Assembly (NCBI RefSeq): GCF_000467125.1
Contig: NZ_BATJ01000021.1
Span: 40,636 to 104,635, forward strand
DNA length: 64,000 bases
DNA from: Vibrio proteolyticus NBRC 13287
GTDB lineage: Bacteria; Pseudomonadota; Gammaproteobacteria; Enterobacterales; Vibrionaceae
Direction: 5' to 3'
The notes under the pieces are model-generated. The model saw only the letters and a program-made list of their open reading frames with translations, was not told the DNA's origin and made no database searches. The position numbers and the translations under genes were made by a program. Shown in pieces: positions 16,229 through 24,953 of this stretch. The stretch's first letter is position 1. Each line of letters starts with the position of its first letter.

Positions 16229-19069
16229 ATGCAATTACCCGCGTCACTCCAGCCTGTCGCTGAGACTGCTCTGGAAGGGATTATTCAACAGCCGGCTTAT
16301 GCCTATTGGCCCAAGCAACATCAACAGCAACTGCACTATATTGCCGGTCTCAGTCAATTTGTGACTGAAGCTTTGCAGCGCGACGAGACCTTACTGCGCA
16401 GCCTGCCCGAGATGTTGGCTGAATCCGATCGGGCAGCTCAATACCGTTCCCGTCTTAACTCGCTGTTGACCAGCTGTGCGGATGAAATGAGTGGTCACCG
16501 GGTATTGCGTCAGTTTCGCAACCGGGAAATGGTGCTGATTGCCTGGCGTGATTTTCTCAATCTGTGGACATTAGAAGAGAGTCTGGCGCACTTATCCGAG
16601 CTGGCAGAGGCGATGATCTTTGAGACTTACCACTGGCAGTACCAGAGCTGTTGTCAGGAGTGGGGCACGCCGTGCAATGAGCAAGGTGAAGCACAACCGA
16701 TGCTGATTATCGGCATGGGCAAACTGGGGGGCGGTGAACTCAACTTCTCGTCAGACATCGACTTGATTTTTACCTATCCGGAAAATGGCGAAACGCAGGG
16801 CGCACGACGCAGCATCGCCAATGCCCAATTTTTTACCCGTCTTGGTCAGCGCATCATCAAAGCCCTCGATCAGCACACGTTCGACGGTTTCTGTTATCGG
16901 GTCGACATGCGTTTGCGTCCGTTTGGGGAAAGTGGCCCGCTGGTGATGAGCTACGCTGCGCTGGAAGATTATTATCAGGAACAAGGCCGTGACTGGGAGC
17001 GCTATGCGATGGTCAAAGCCCGGGTCATGGGCAGTGAAATGTACCCCCAATATCAGGAACTGCGTCAGATGCTGCGGCCTTTTGTGTTCCGTCGTTACAT
17101 CGATTTCAGCGCGGTCCAGTCGCTGCGACGGATGAAGTCGATGATTTCCAGCGAAGTACGCCGGCGAGGGTTGAGTAATAACATTAAGCTGGGCGCTGGT
17201 GGCATTCGAGAGGTGGAATTTATTGCGCAGGTATTCCAACTGATTCGGGGGGGACGCGAGCCTTCGCTGCGTCAGCGAGGGTTACTGGAAACCTTAGAGG
17301 CGACTGGTGAGCTCGGTTTGCTGAAACCAGAAGAAGTCCATGTATTGCGCGAGGCATATTGTTACCTGCGCCGCCAGGAAAACCTGCTGCAGGCGATGGG
17401 TGACAAACAGACCCAAACCCTGCCAGATTGCGAGCTCGAACAACTCAAGCTGGCGACCGCGATGGGCTACCCGGATTGGCGTGCATTGCTGTCGGAAACT
17501 CAAACTCACATGGCTGCGGTACACGCTATTTTTGCCGAGCTGATCGGTGCCGATGACGACGAAGAGTCGAACACCGAGCAGTATTACCACGAGCTATGGG
17601 ACATGGCCCACAAGTCGGAAGTGATGAGCCACATTCTGGAGCAAGATGTCCATAGTGATGAGCCGGATGTCATGGCGCGGGTGATCGTCCACTTTAAAGA
17701 TGATCTGGCCAAGAAAACACTCGGCCCACGCGGACGTGAAGTCTTAAATCGTTTAATGCCCAAAATATTCAAAGCGATTTTCGACCATCAGGACGCCCGC
17801 TTTGGCCTGCCCCGGGTTTTGCATCTGCTGCATAAAATTGTGACGCGCACCACCTATCTCGAGCTGCTGGATGAGCATCCGGCCGCGTTGACTCAACTGG
17901 TTCGCCTGTGTACCGCCAGTCCGATGATTTCCGAGCAATTGGGGCGTTATCCGATTCTGCTGGATGAGCTGATTGATCCACAGCATTTGTATAATCCGGT
18001 GCCGCTTGACTCCTATCAAACAGAGTTACGTGACTTTCTGGCCCGCATTCCGGAAGACGATCTTGAGCAGCAGATGGAAGCGCTGCGCCAGTTCAAACAG
18101 ATCTGCATGCTGCGTATTGCTGCGGCCGACATTGCCGGGGTGCTGCCAGTGATGAAAGTCAGCGACCATTTGACCTATCTGGCTGAAGCGATCGTGGAGG
18201 CGGTGGTGCACCAAGCCTGGCAGCAGATGGCGGAAAAATACGGTGAACCTACCCATTTGCGCGAGCGGGAAGGCAAAGGTTTTGCCGTCGTCGGCTATGG
18301 GAAAGTAGGCGGTTGGGAGTTGGGGTACAACTCAGATCTGGATATCGTGTTCATGCACGACTGCCCGGTGAACGTGTATACCGACGGCAAAAAAGAGATC
18401 GATGGCCGTCAGTTCTATTTGCGTCTCGCGCAGCGCATCATTCATATTTTTTCCACACGCACGGCGTCTGGCATTCTGTATGAAGCGGACACTCGTTTAC
18501 GGCCATCCGGGGCTTCTGGACTGCTGGTCAGTCCGACGGAGGCGTTTGCCGAATACCAGCAAACCGAAGCCTGGACCTGGGAACATCAGGCCCTGGTTCG
18601 TGCGCGGATGATTTACGGTGACGCGCCGCTGCAACAGGCGTTTCATCAAATCCGTCATGGCATTCTTGCCCGTCCACGGGATGAGGCGACCCTCAAACGC
18701 GAGGTGGTCGAGATGCGTCATAAGATGCGTGAGCATCTTGGCGGGAAAAAGGCGGGGCGTTTTATGCTTAAGCAAGATCCGGGTGGCATCACCGACATTG
18801 AATTTCTCGCTCAGTACCTGGTCCTGCGCTACAGCCATGAAAAACCGAAACTGACCCGTTGGTCGGATAACGTGCGTATTTTTGAGTCGATGCTTCAGCA
18901 AGGCATTATGGATGAAACTCAGGCGATGGCCCTGACTCAGGCGTACACCACGATGCGCGATCATATTCATCACCGCAATTTACTCAATCTGGACGCCGAC
19001 GTGGCTGAAGAAAAGCTGACCGCCGAGCGCAATGTGGTGATCCAAGGATGGAACCAATGGCTTGGCTGA
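16229..19069 (+). CDS. glnE: Glutamine synthetase adenylyltransferase / adenylyl-removing enzyme
   Basis: GlnE adds AMP to, and removes it from, glutamine synthetase in response to PII and glutamine. The ATG at 16229 follows AAGGAAG and gives 946 residues, the E. coli length; the open frame extends upstream to 16121 but without a ribosome site. Two nucleotidyltransferase domains are visible. The N-terminal adenylyl-removase has GMGKLGGGELNFSSDIDLIF near residue 165. The C-terminal transferase has GYGKVGGWELGYNSDLDIVF near residue 690. A helical linker separates them. hldE follows after 73 nt, as in E. coli. Confidence 0.98.
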   Translation: MQLPASLQPVAETALEGIIQQPAYAYWPKQHQQQLHYIAGLSQFVTEALQRDETLLRSLPEMLAESDRAAQYRSRLNSLLTSCADEMSGHRVLRQFRNREMVLIAWRDFLNLWTLEESLAHLSELAEAMIFETYHWQYQSCCQEWGTPCNEQGEAQPMLIIGMGKLGGGELNFSSDIDLIFTYPENGETQGARRSIANAQFFTRLGQRIIKALDQHTFDGFCYRVDMRLRPFGESGPLVMSYAALEDYYQEQGRDWERYAMVKARVMGSEMYPQYQELRQMLRPFVFRRYIDFSAVQSLRRMKSMISSEVRRRGLSNNIKLGAGGIREVEFIAQVFQLIRGGREPSLRQRGLLETLEATGELGLLKPEEVHVLREAYCYLRRQENLLQAMGDKQTQTLPDCELEQLKLATAMGYPDWRALLSETQTHMAAVHAIFAELIGADDDEESNTEQYYHELWDMAHKSEVMSHILEQDVHSDEPDVMARVIVHFKDDLAKKTLGPRGREVLNRLMPKIFKAIFDHQDARFGLPRVLHLLHKIVTRTTYLELLDEHPAALTQLVRLCTASPMISEQLGRYPILLDELIDPQHLYNPVPLDSYQTELRDFLARIPEDDLEQQMEALRQFKQICMLRIAAADIAGVLPVMKVSDHLTYLAEAIVEAVVHQAWQQMAEKYGEPTHLREREGKGFAVVGYGKVGGWELGYNSDLDIVFMHDCPVNVYTDGKKEIDGRQFYLRLAQRIIHIFSTRTASGILYEADTRLRPSGASGLLVSPTEAFAEYQQTEAWTWEHQALVRARMIYGDAPLQQAFHQIRHGILARPRDEATLKREVVEMRHKMREHLGGKKAGRFMLKQDPGGITDIEFLAQYLVLRYSHEKPKLTRWSDNVRIFESMLQQGIMDETQAMALTQAYTTMRDHIHHRNLLNLDADVAEEKLTAERNVVIQGWNQWLG

Positions 19070-19103
19070 GGTCAAAGCAGGAGTTTAGTGACTTTTTTGC
19101 CTG

Positions 19104-19112
19104 TGCTACACT
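19104..19112 (+). promoter_or_regulatory. possible extended -10 promoter for hldE
   Basis: TGCTACACT resembles an extended -10 (TGn-TATAAT) and lies 31 nt before the hldE ATG. There is no good -35. The evidence is weak. Confidence 0.3.
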
Positions 19113-19142
19113 TCGCGCAGAAATTAATATTGGAGATCCACA

Positions 19143-20573
19143 ATGAAACCAATCCTACCTGATTACAGCTCATCGGGCGTGTTGATCATTGGTGATGTGA
19201 TGCTTGATCGCTACTGGTATGGGCCAACCGGGCGCATTTCTCCAGAAGCCCCGGTGCCGGTAGTCAAAGTAGAGAATAACGAAGAGCGTCCAGGCGGGGC
19301 CGCCAACGTTGCGATGAACATTGCGTCGCTGGGGGGACACGCCCATATCGTCGGTTTAACCGGGATGGATGAGCCAGCCAAGGTACTGACTGAGACACTC
19401 ACGGCGCTCAAAGTGAGTTGTGATTTCGTGGCGTTGCCCAACTACCCGACCGTGACCAAACTGCGGGTGCTGAGCCGCGGTCAGCAGCTGATCCGCCTTG
19501 ACTTTGAAGACAAGTTTGAAGACGTGGATCCGGCGTTAATCAATGAGCGTATGGAGCGTGCACTACCCAAAGTGGGGGCGGTGATCCTGTCGGACTACGA
19601 CAAAGGTGCGCTGGAAAATGTGCAGCAACTGATCCAGAAAGCCCGTGCGGCTCAGGTACCTGTGTTCATTGACCCGAAGGGGGCCGACTTTGAACGTTAC
19701 CGCGGCGCGACTCTGCTGACACCGAACATGACAGAGTTTGAATTGGTGGTGGGCAAAGTTCGCAATGAAGAGGAACTGGTCCGCAAAGGGTTGGCGCTGA
19801 TCGAACAGTTTGACTTTGAAGCTCTGTTGGTGACACGCAGTGAACACGGGATGACATTGCTGCGTCGTGGTCAGGAGCCGTTCCATCTGCCGACTCAGGC
19901 AAAAGAAGTCTTTGATGTGACCGGGGCCGGTGACACGGTGATTTCGGTCCTGGCGGCGTCGGTTTCTGCGGGTAAACCTCTGGATGAAGCGTGTGCGCTG
20001 GCAAACGCGGCAGCCGGTGTGGTCGTGGGTAAACTGGGCACGTCAACGGTGTCGACCATTGAGCTGGCGGAAGCGATCCACGGTAGCAAAGATACCGACT
20101 ACGGTGTGATCTCTGAATCTGCGCTGATCGAAGCCGTGAAGCGAGCTCAGGCGAAAGGGGAGAAAGTGGTGATGACCAATGGCTGCTTTGACATTCTGCA
20201 TGCTGGTCATGTGTCTTACCTCAATCACGCGGCCGAGTTGGGCGATCGATTAATCGTTGCCGTTAATACGGATGAATCGGTGAAGCGCCTCAAAGGGCCG
20301 GGTCGTCCGGTCAATCCGACGGATCGCCGTATGGCAGTACTGGCGGGGCTGGGCGCAGTGGACTGGGTGGTGCCGTTTGGTGAAGATACGCCGCAACGCC
20401 TGATCTCAGAGGTGCTGCCGGATATGCTGGTCAAAGGCGGTGATTACAAGCCGGAAGAGATCGCAGGAGGTAAGGAAGTGATTGCCAATGGCGGTGAAGT
20501 ACGAGTACTGAACTTTGAAGATGGCTGCTCGACCACCGAAATCATCGATGCGATTAAAGGCGGCAAAGGTTAA
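19143..20573 (+). CDS. hldE: Bifunctional heptose kinase / ADP-heptose synthase
   Basis: HldE makes the ADP-heptose precursor of the LPS inner core. The N-terminal ribokinase-like domain phosphorylates heptose-7-phosphate at C1, and the C-terminal domain transfers AMP. The 476 residues (E. coli 477) show the kinase motifs GGAANVAMNIASLGG and DVTGAGDTVISVLA (catalytic Asp in GAGD). The nucleotidyltransferase motif NGCFDILHAGHVSYL (HxGH) appears near residue 350. The gene follows glnE on the same strand. It has a good ribosome site (GGAGATCC) and ends before a bidirectional terminator shared with tolC. Confidence 0.98.
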   Translation: MKPILPDYSSSGVLIIGDVMLDRYWYGPTGRISPEAPVPVVKVENNEERPGGAANVAMNIASLGGHAHIVGLTGMDEPAKVLTETLTALKVSCDFVALPNYPTVTKLRVLSRGQQLIRLDFEDKFEDVDPALINERMERALPKVGAVILSDYDKGALENVQQLIQKARAAQVPVFIDPKGADFERYRGATLLTPNMTEFELVVGKVRNEEELVRKGLALIEQFDFEALLVTRSEHGMTLLRRGQEPFHLPTQAKEVFDVTGAGDTVISVLAASVSAGKPLDEACALANAAAGVVVGKLGTSTVSTIELAEAIHGSKDTDYGVISESALIEAVKRAQAKGEKVVMTNGCFDILHAGHVSYLNHAAELGDRLIVAVNTDESVKRLKGPGRPVNPTDRRMAVLAGLGAVDWVVPFGEDTPQRLISEVLPDMLVKGGDYKPEEIAGGKEVIANGGEVRVLNFEDGCSTTEIIDAIKGGKG

Positions 20574-20629
20574 GTGCTGTGAGTGGGATTCCGGTCATGG
20601 CCAGAGGCCAGGGCCGGGACATCGACAAG

Positions 20630-20658
20630 AAAAAAGCCGCTGTTGTCAGCGGCTTTTG
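20630..20658. terminator. bidirectional terminator between hldE and tolC
   Basis: AAAAAAGCCGCTG-TTGT-CAGCGGCTTTT is a perfect stem with an A-run on one side and a T-run on the other, placed between converging genes. Confidence 0.85.
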
Positions 20659-20675
20659 CGTATCTTGAACCCGGT

Positions 20676-22013
20676 TTACGAGGTTTTACCTGGCTTAGAC
20701 GCCGGTGCTGGTTTCAGGCCGGCGCTGATGTCCATGACATCCTGCTCATTCAGAGTACCGATAGCCTGACGCAATTGCAGTACGCTAATGATGTAGTTGT
20801 AGCGAGCATCCGAGAGGTTTTTGTTGGCATCGTACAGGCGACGGGTCGCGTCCAGTACGTCCACAATGGTACGGGTGCCGACATCAAAGCCCGCTTCCGT
20901 TGCTTCCAGAGCCGATCTGGCCGACACAACCGACTGTTCGTAGGCACGGATCGCACCGATAGACGCGCTAATGTTGTTGTTAAACGCACGAACATCACGG
21001 ACCACACTGCGGTAAGTCGCTTCCAGATCCTGGCTCGCTGCCACGTACTGGTATTCAGCCTGCTTGGTTTGCGAGTTGATGTTGCCGCCGGTGTAAAGAG
21101 GTACCGACAGGTTCACACCGATGTTGAAGTCGTTGTACTGTTCATTCGGCCCATTGTTGGCGTTGCTGTTGCTGTCGTTACCGAAGTTGTAGCCGCCGTC
21201 CAGCGTCAGTGATGGCAGATGCCCAGAGCTCGCCAGAGAGATGTTGTCGCGCGCGATGTCCTGAGAAATACGTGCACTCAATAGCTGCAGGTTGCGTTGC
21301 TCGGCTTCTTTCACCAGTGACTCTGCACCTTCACCAGGTTTGCTGGCAGAGAAACGTTTGGTATCCAGAACATACAGATTGGCGTGATCTTGTCCGGTGA
21401 TCTGACGCAAACCTTCATAGCTGTTGGTCAGGTCATTTTGTGCCAGGACTTCATCTGCCAGAACCGCATCGTATTGAGCCTGGGCGTCATGCACGTCGGT
21501 GATGGCAGACAAGCCAACTTCAAAACGTTGTTTGGTTTGCTCGAGTTGGCGACCCACCGCGGCTTTTTCCGCGCGGACAAATTCGAGGTTGTCCTGAGCG
21601 CGCAGTACATCGAAGTACGCCTGAGCCACACGCAGGATCAGATCCTGTTGCGCCGCCGCGTACGTTGAGTCTGCCTGGCGCGCAGTTTTCTCGGCCGTAT
21701 CGAGCGAAATCCAGCTTGAACGGTTGTACAGTTGTTGTGAGAAGTTTACGCCAGCAGTCAGCTTGTCGCTTTCACGTGCGTCTTCATCACTGCGGTTAAT
21801 ATTGTAACCGGCAGTCAGGTCAATTTGCGGTAGCAATACACTACGGCTTGAGTTCACTGCTTCGAATGCAGTATCACGCTGAGCGGCCGCGCTCATAAGC
21901 GTTGGATCGTTGTCTTTTGCCTGGTTGTAAATTTCAGCCAGCGTATCCGCCCATGCCGAAGTACTCAGACTGCCGAGCGCAGCGCTGATAAATAGAGGAA
22001 GCAGTTTTTTCAT
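20676..22013 (-). CDS. tolC: TolC outer membrane efflux channel
   Basis: TolC is the trimeric outer membrane and periplasmic duct used by RND and ABC efflux pumps and type I secretion. I start at ATG 22013 (AGGACC upstream), giving 445 residues with a signal peptide MKKLLPLFISAALGSLSTSAWA; upstream in-frame codons to 22082 lack a ribosome site. Two repeated outer membrane efflux domains are visible, each with long Gln/Ala-rich helices and strand pairs (for example AGYNINRSDEDARES and DGGYNFGNDSNSNAN). The gene diverges from nudF, as in E. coli, across a very AT-rich intergenic region. Confidence 0.96.
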   Translation of the reverse strand: MKKLLPLFISAALGSLSTSAWADTLAEIYNQAKDNDPTLMSAAAQRDTAFEAVNSSRSVLLPQIDLTAGYNINRSDEDARESDKLTAGVNFSQQLYNRSSWISLDTAEKTARQADSTYAAAQQDLILRVAQAYFDVLRAQDNLEFVRAEKAAVGRQLEQTKQRFEVGLSAITDVHDAQAQYDAVLADEVLAQNDLTNSYEGLRQITGQDHANLYVLDTKRFSASKPGEGAESLVKEAEQRNLQLLSARISQDIARDNISLASSGHLPSLTLDGGYNFGNDSNSNANNGPNEQYNDFNIGVNLSVPLYTGGNINSQTKQAEYQYVAASQDLEATYRSVVRDVRAFNNNISASIGAIRAYEQSVVSARSALEATEAGFDVGTRTIVDVLDATRRLYDANKNLSDARYNYIISVLQLRQAIGTLNEQDVMDISAGLKPAPASKPGKTS

Positions 22014-22244
22014 TGGTCCTATACCTGCCTGGTTCAAAGAGGGTGACTGTTGAGATTCTAACGTAATTTGATGGTAATTCACTCGAAACTTTGCACTTTT
22101 TTACACTTAGCTGTCCAATTGTACAATAAATTTAATTAATCAATTTAAATTTTACTATAAAAATTGTATAAAAAGTTGAGCCAAGTCCTTGGTGGTTCAG
22201 TGCTTCTCTGCGTAAACTATTAGATTCACTCAGAGAGGTGATAA

Positions 22245-22874
22245 ATGCAACAATTTGACGAGCAACAAGCTGAGTTTACTGTGGACGATGTAGAAATCAT
22301 CGCCAAAGAGACGTTGTTTCATGGTTTCTTCAAGATGGTAAAGTATCGTTTCAGGCATAAGTTGTTTGCTGGTGGCTGGAGCGAGCCCATTGAACGCGAG
22401 ATGTTTGAAAGAGGCCATGCAGCCGCTATGCTTCCTTATGACCCGGTAACTGATAAAGTGGTCATCATCGAGCAGATCCGGGTAGGTGCGCTGGAGCACC
22501 AACATCCGTGGCAACTGGAAATCATTGCCGGAATGATCGATCGTGATGAGTCGGCTCAGGCAGTGGTTCGCCGGGAAGCGACGGAAGAGGCGGGGATCAA
22601 CATCGGTCGCATGGAAAAAGTCACCTCTTACTACCCGTCAGCAGGGGGCTGCTCGGAAATGTTGGATGTGTTTGTCGGTGAAGTGGACGCGTCCACGGCC
22701 AAGGGCATTCACGGGCTGGATTATGAAGGCGAAGACATCCGCGTACGGGTGTTGTCACGTGCACAAGCGTATCAATATGTACGGGAAGGTAAATTTGAGA
22801 ATGGTGCCTCAATAATTGCACTGCAATGGTTAGAACTCAATTATGAGCATTTAAGATCACAATGGCTGAAGTAG
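22245..22874 (+). CDS. nudF: ADP-ribose pyrophosphatase (Nudix)
   Basis: NudF hydrolyses ADP-ribose to AMP and ribose-5-phosphate. The 209-residue length matches E. coli NudF. The Nudix box is complete: GMIDRDESAQAVVRREATEE followed by AGI (GX5EX7REUXEEXGU), at about residues 96-118. The start follows AGAGAGGTGAT. It heads a co-directional group with yqiB, cpdA and yqiA; its end overlaps yqiB by 13 nt. Confidence 0.96.
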   Translation: MQQFDEQQAEFTVDDVEIIAKETLFHGFFKMVKYRFRHKLFAGGWSEPIEREMFERGHAAAMLPYDPVTDKVVIIEQIRVGALEHQHPWQLEIIAGMIDRDESAQAVVRREATEEAGINIGRMEKVTSYYPSAGGCSEMLDVFVGEVDASTAKGIHGLDYEGEDIRVRVLSRAQAYQYVREGKFENGASIIALQWLELNYEHLRSQWLK

Positions 22875-23305
22875 CACTGAGAAAACCGTATCACGTTGAT
22901 TTGGCGGAGTTGATGCGGGTTTATGAGACCAACTACGCCAAACTGAACGCTTTGCTGCCACACCAGCCGAGCGTCGGGGACGTGCGCTGCTATCAGGCGG
23001 CCAGCATGACTTATCAGTTGGAAGTGGGCGAAGTCACAAAGTACACAACTTTGGTCGACATCTGTCAAAGTGATGATATTCCGGTGTTTCCATTGCCAAA
23101 AATGTCTGTCAGGCTGTACCACGATGCTCGTGTGGCAGAGGTGTGTGGCAGTGACAGCGTCAGCCGTGTTCAGCCGCGTTACGAGTACCCCAATGTCAAC
23201 ATGGTACAGCGGGACGAAAAAGCTCAGTTAAACCGTTTTCTTGGCGACTGGCTGACGTTTTGCCTCAAACACGGAATCAGCCGGACTCCGATTCAGACAA
23301 ATTAA
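22862..23305 (+). CDS. yqiB: DUF1249 protein, YqiB-like
   Basis: A conserved 147-residue protein of unknown function (E. coli YqiB is 140). The conserved core includes YHVDLAELMRVYETNYAKL and ARVAEVC. There is no signal peptide or membrane segment, so it is probably cytoplasmic. Its start lies inside the last 13 nt of nudF, which implies translational coupling. It precedes cpdA by 22 nt. Position in the nudF-cpdA operon is conserved in enterics, but this does not give a function. Confidence 0.9.
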   Translation: MAEVALRKPYHVDLAELMRVYETNYAKLNALLPHQPSVGDVRCYQAASMTYQLEVGEVTKYTTLVDICQSDDIPVFPLPKMSVRLYHDARVAEVCGSDSVSRVQPRYEYPNVNMVQRDEKAQLNRFLGDWLTFCLKHGISRTPIQTN

Positions 23306-23327
23306 TAATTACTTTAGGTTTTAGATT

Positions 23328-24146
23328 TTGAACGTGTCGTCAAGCTCAACAGATCAGCGGATCAAACTGCTGCAGATTACAGATACTCATCTGTTTGCGC
23401 CCGAAGACGGAAGCTTACTCAGTGTCAACACGGCGGAGAGTTTTCATGCTGTGGTGGCAGCCATTCTTGAGCGGCAGGTGGGGTTTGATGCCATTCTTGC
23501 TACCGGAGATATTTCTCAGGACCACAGCCGCGAGTCGTATGAGAAGTTTGAGCGTGGTATCCAGCCACTGAGCCAGCCATGTTTCTGGTTGCCGGGTAAT
23601 CACGATTATAAGCCCAGCATGGGGGCGATTCTGCCGTCGCAGCAAATCCAGACCGCAGAGCATGTGCTGCTCGGCGAACACTGGCAGATGATTCTGCTGG
23701 ACTCGCAGGTTGTGGGGGTCCCGCACGGACGGTTGAGTGATGCTCAATTGACCTTGCTGGATAATCAGTTGAGCGCTCACCCGGATCGTTACACGCTGGT
23801 GCTATTGCATCATCACCCATTGTTGGTTGGCAGTGCCTGGCTGGATCAGCATACCCTCAAAGACAGTGAGGCGTTCTGGGAGATCGTGGATAAACACAGT
23901 AATGTTCGTGCGGTGTTGTGCGGCCATATTCATCAGGAAATGGATCTGCAACGTGGCGATGTCCGAGTGATGGCCACCCCCTCAACTTGCGTGCAGTTTA
24001 AACCTCGCTCAAACGATTTTGCGCTTGATCGTCAGTCACCTGGATGGCGTGAGCTGGAACTGTGTCAAGACGGCACTTTGCACACTCAGGTGCAGCGACT
24101 GCCGGAAGGACATTTCTTGCCTGACTTCAGCGCTTCGGGGTACTGA
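23328..24146 (+). CDS. cpdA: 3',5'-cyclic-AMP phosphodiesterase
   Basis: CpdA degrades cAMP and so tunes CRP activity. The 272-residue metallophosphoesterase has the family metal ligands in order: ITDTHLF, ATGDISQDH, LPGNHDYK, LLHHHPLL and LCGHIHQE. The start is probably TTG at 23328, with AGG 9 nt upstream; a GTG two codons later (23334) is an alternative. No ATG fits. It is joined directly to yqiA (stop and start adjacent, TGAATG). Confidence 0.95.
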   Translation: MNVSSSSTDQRIKLLQITDTHLFAPEDGSLLSVNTAESFHAVVAAILERQVGFDAILATGDISQDHSRESYEKFERGIQPLSQPCFWLPGNHDYKPSMGAILPSQQIQTAEHVLLGEHWQMILLDSQVVGVPHGRLSDAQLTLLDNQLSAHPDRYTLVLLHHHPLLVGSAWLDQHTLKDSEAFWEIVDKHSNVRAVLCGHIHQEMDLQRGDVRVMATPSTCVQFKPRSNDFALDRQSPGWRELELCQDGTLHTQVQRLPEGHFLPDFSASGY

Positions 24147-24728
24147 ATGAAAAAGCCACTGCTACTGTACATCCACGGGTTTAACAGCTCGCCGTTGTCG
24201 GTCAAAGCATCGGACATGAAAAGCTACTGCCAGACACACCGCCCGGACATCAAAGTTGTGGTTCCGCAGTTACCTTGTTTCCCGCAGCAAGCGGCAGAGC
24301 TGCTCACGCAACTTGTGGAGCAGTATCAGAATGATTACCGCATTGGTCTGGTGGGCAGTTCGCTTGGCGGCTACTTGTCGACCTGGCTCAATCAAGGCTA
24401 TGGCTTTAAAGCGGTAGTGGTGAACCCGGCCGTACGTCCATATGAGTTGTTGGTGGATTACCTCGGGGAACAGGAAAACCCGTATACCCACGAGCGTTAC
24501 CAGTTGACGAAGGCGCATATTGAAGAGCTGAAAGCACTCGATGTGCCGGTGCTCGCTGATCCGCAAGATTTTTGGCTGCTGCAGCAGACGGGGGATGAAG
24601 TGCTCGACTATCGTCAGGCCGTCAGTAAGTTTGCTGCCGCCAAACAAACCATTGAACAGGGAGGAGACCACAGTTTTGTCGGTTTTGAACGTTATCCGCC
24701 CGCGATTATTCAGTTCTTAGGGCTGTAA
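24147..24728 (+). CDS. yqiA: YqiA-type esterase, alpha/beta hydrolase
   Basis: E. coli YqiA hydrolyses short acyl esters such as palmitoyl-CoA and pNP-butyrate. The 193-residue length matches it exactly. Motifs are the oxyanion segment YIHGFNSSP, the nucleophile elbow GSSLGGYLS (Ser near residue 72), and the catalytic His in QGGDHSFVGF near the C-terminus. It starts immediately after the cpdA stop. It has no signal peptide. The physiological substrate is unknown. Confidence 0.93.
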   Translation: MKKPLLLYIHGFNSSPLSVKASDMKSYCQTHRPDIKVVVPQLPCFPQQAAELLTQLVEQYQNDYRIGLVGSSLGGYLSTWLNQGYGFKAVVVNPAVRPYELLVDYLGEQENPYTHERYQLTKAHIEELKALDVPVLADPQDFWLLQQTGDEVLDYRQAVSKFAAAKQTIEQGGDHSFVGFERYPPAIIQFLGL

Positions 24729-24779
24729 TACATCTCTTTGCGCTCATTGAGGGAAGAGTCATAATTTTGCCTGTTACTC

Positions 24780-24801
24780 ACTTATGTCGCTTGACATAAG
24801 T
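24780..24801. promoter_or_regulatory. 22-bp palindrome upstream of parE, operator-like
   Basis: ACTTATGTC-GCTT-GACATAAGT is a perfect 9-bp inverted repeat with a 4-bp spacer. Its right arm contains a perfect -35 hexamer, TTGACA (24791-24796). No T-run follows, so it is not a typical terminator. It looks like a dimer-binding site, but I cannot match it to a known regulator. Confidence 0.5.
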
Positions 24802-24953
24802 CGAGCTCTTCCAGACTATGTTCCACCTATACTTTGCTGCGTTTCATGGCGGATAAATCAGCCATGGCTGACCGTTTTTTGCTCAAATCACAAAAACATT
24901 CATGAACAGAGCGTAAAGTCACTCATTATTTATTTACGAAAGCATTCCGTATT

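Noticed and set aside
20583..21212. 209-codon open frame antisense to tolC
   Set aside because: Low-complexity Val/Arg-rich shadow of the tolC reading frame; no ribosome site or motif.
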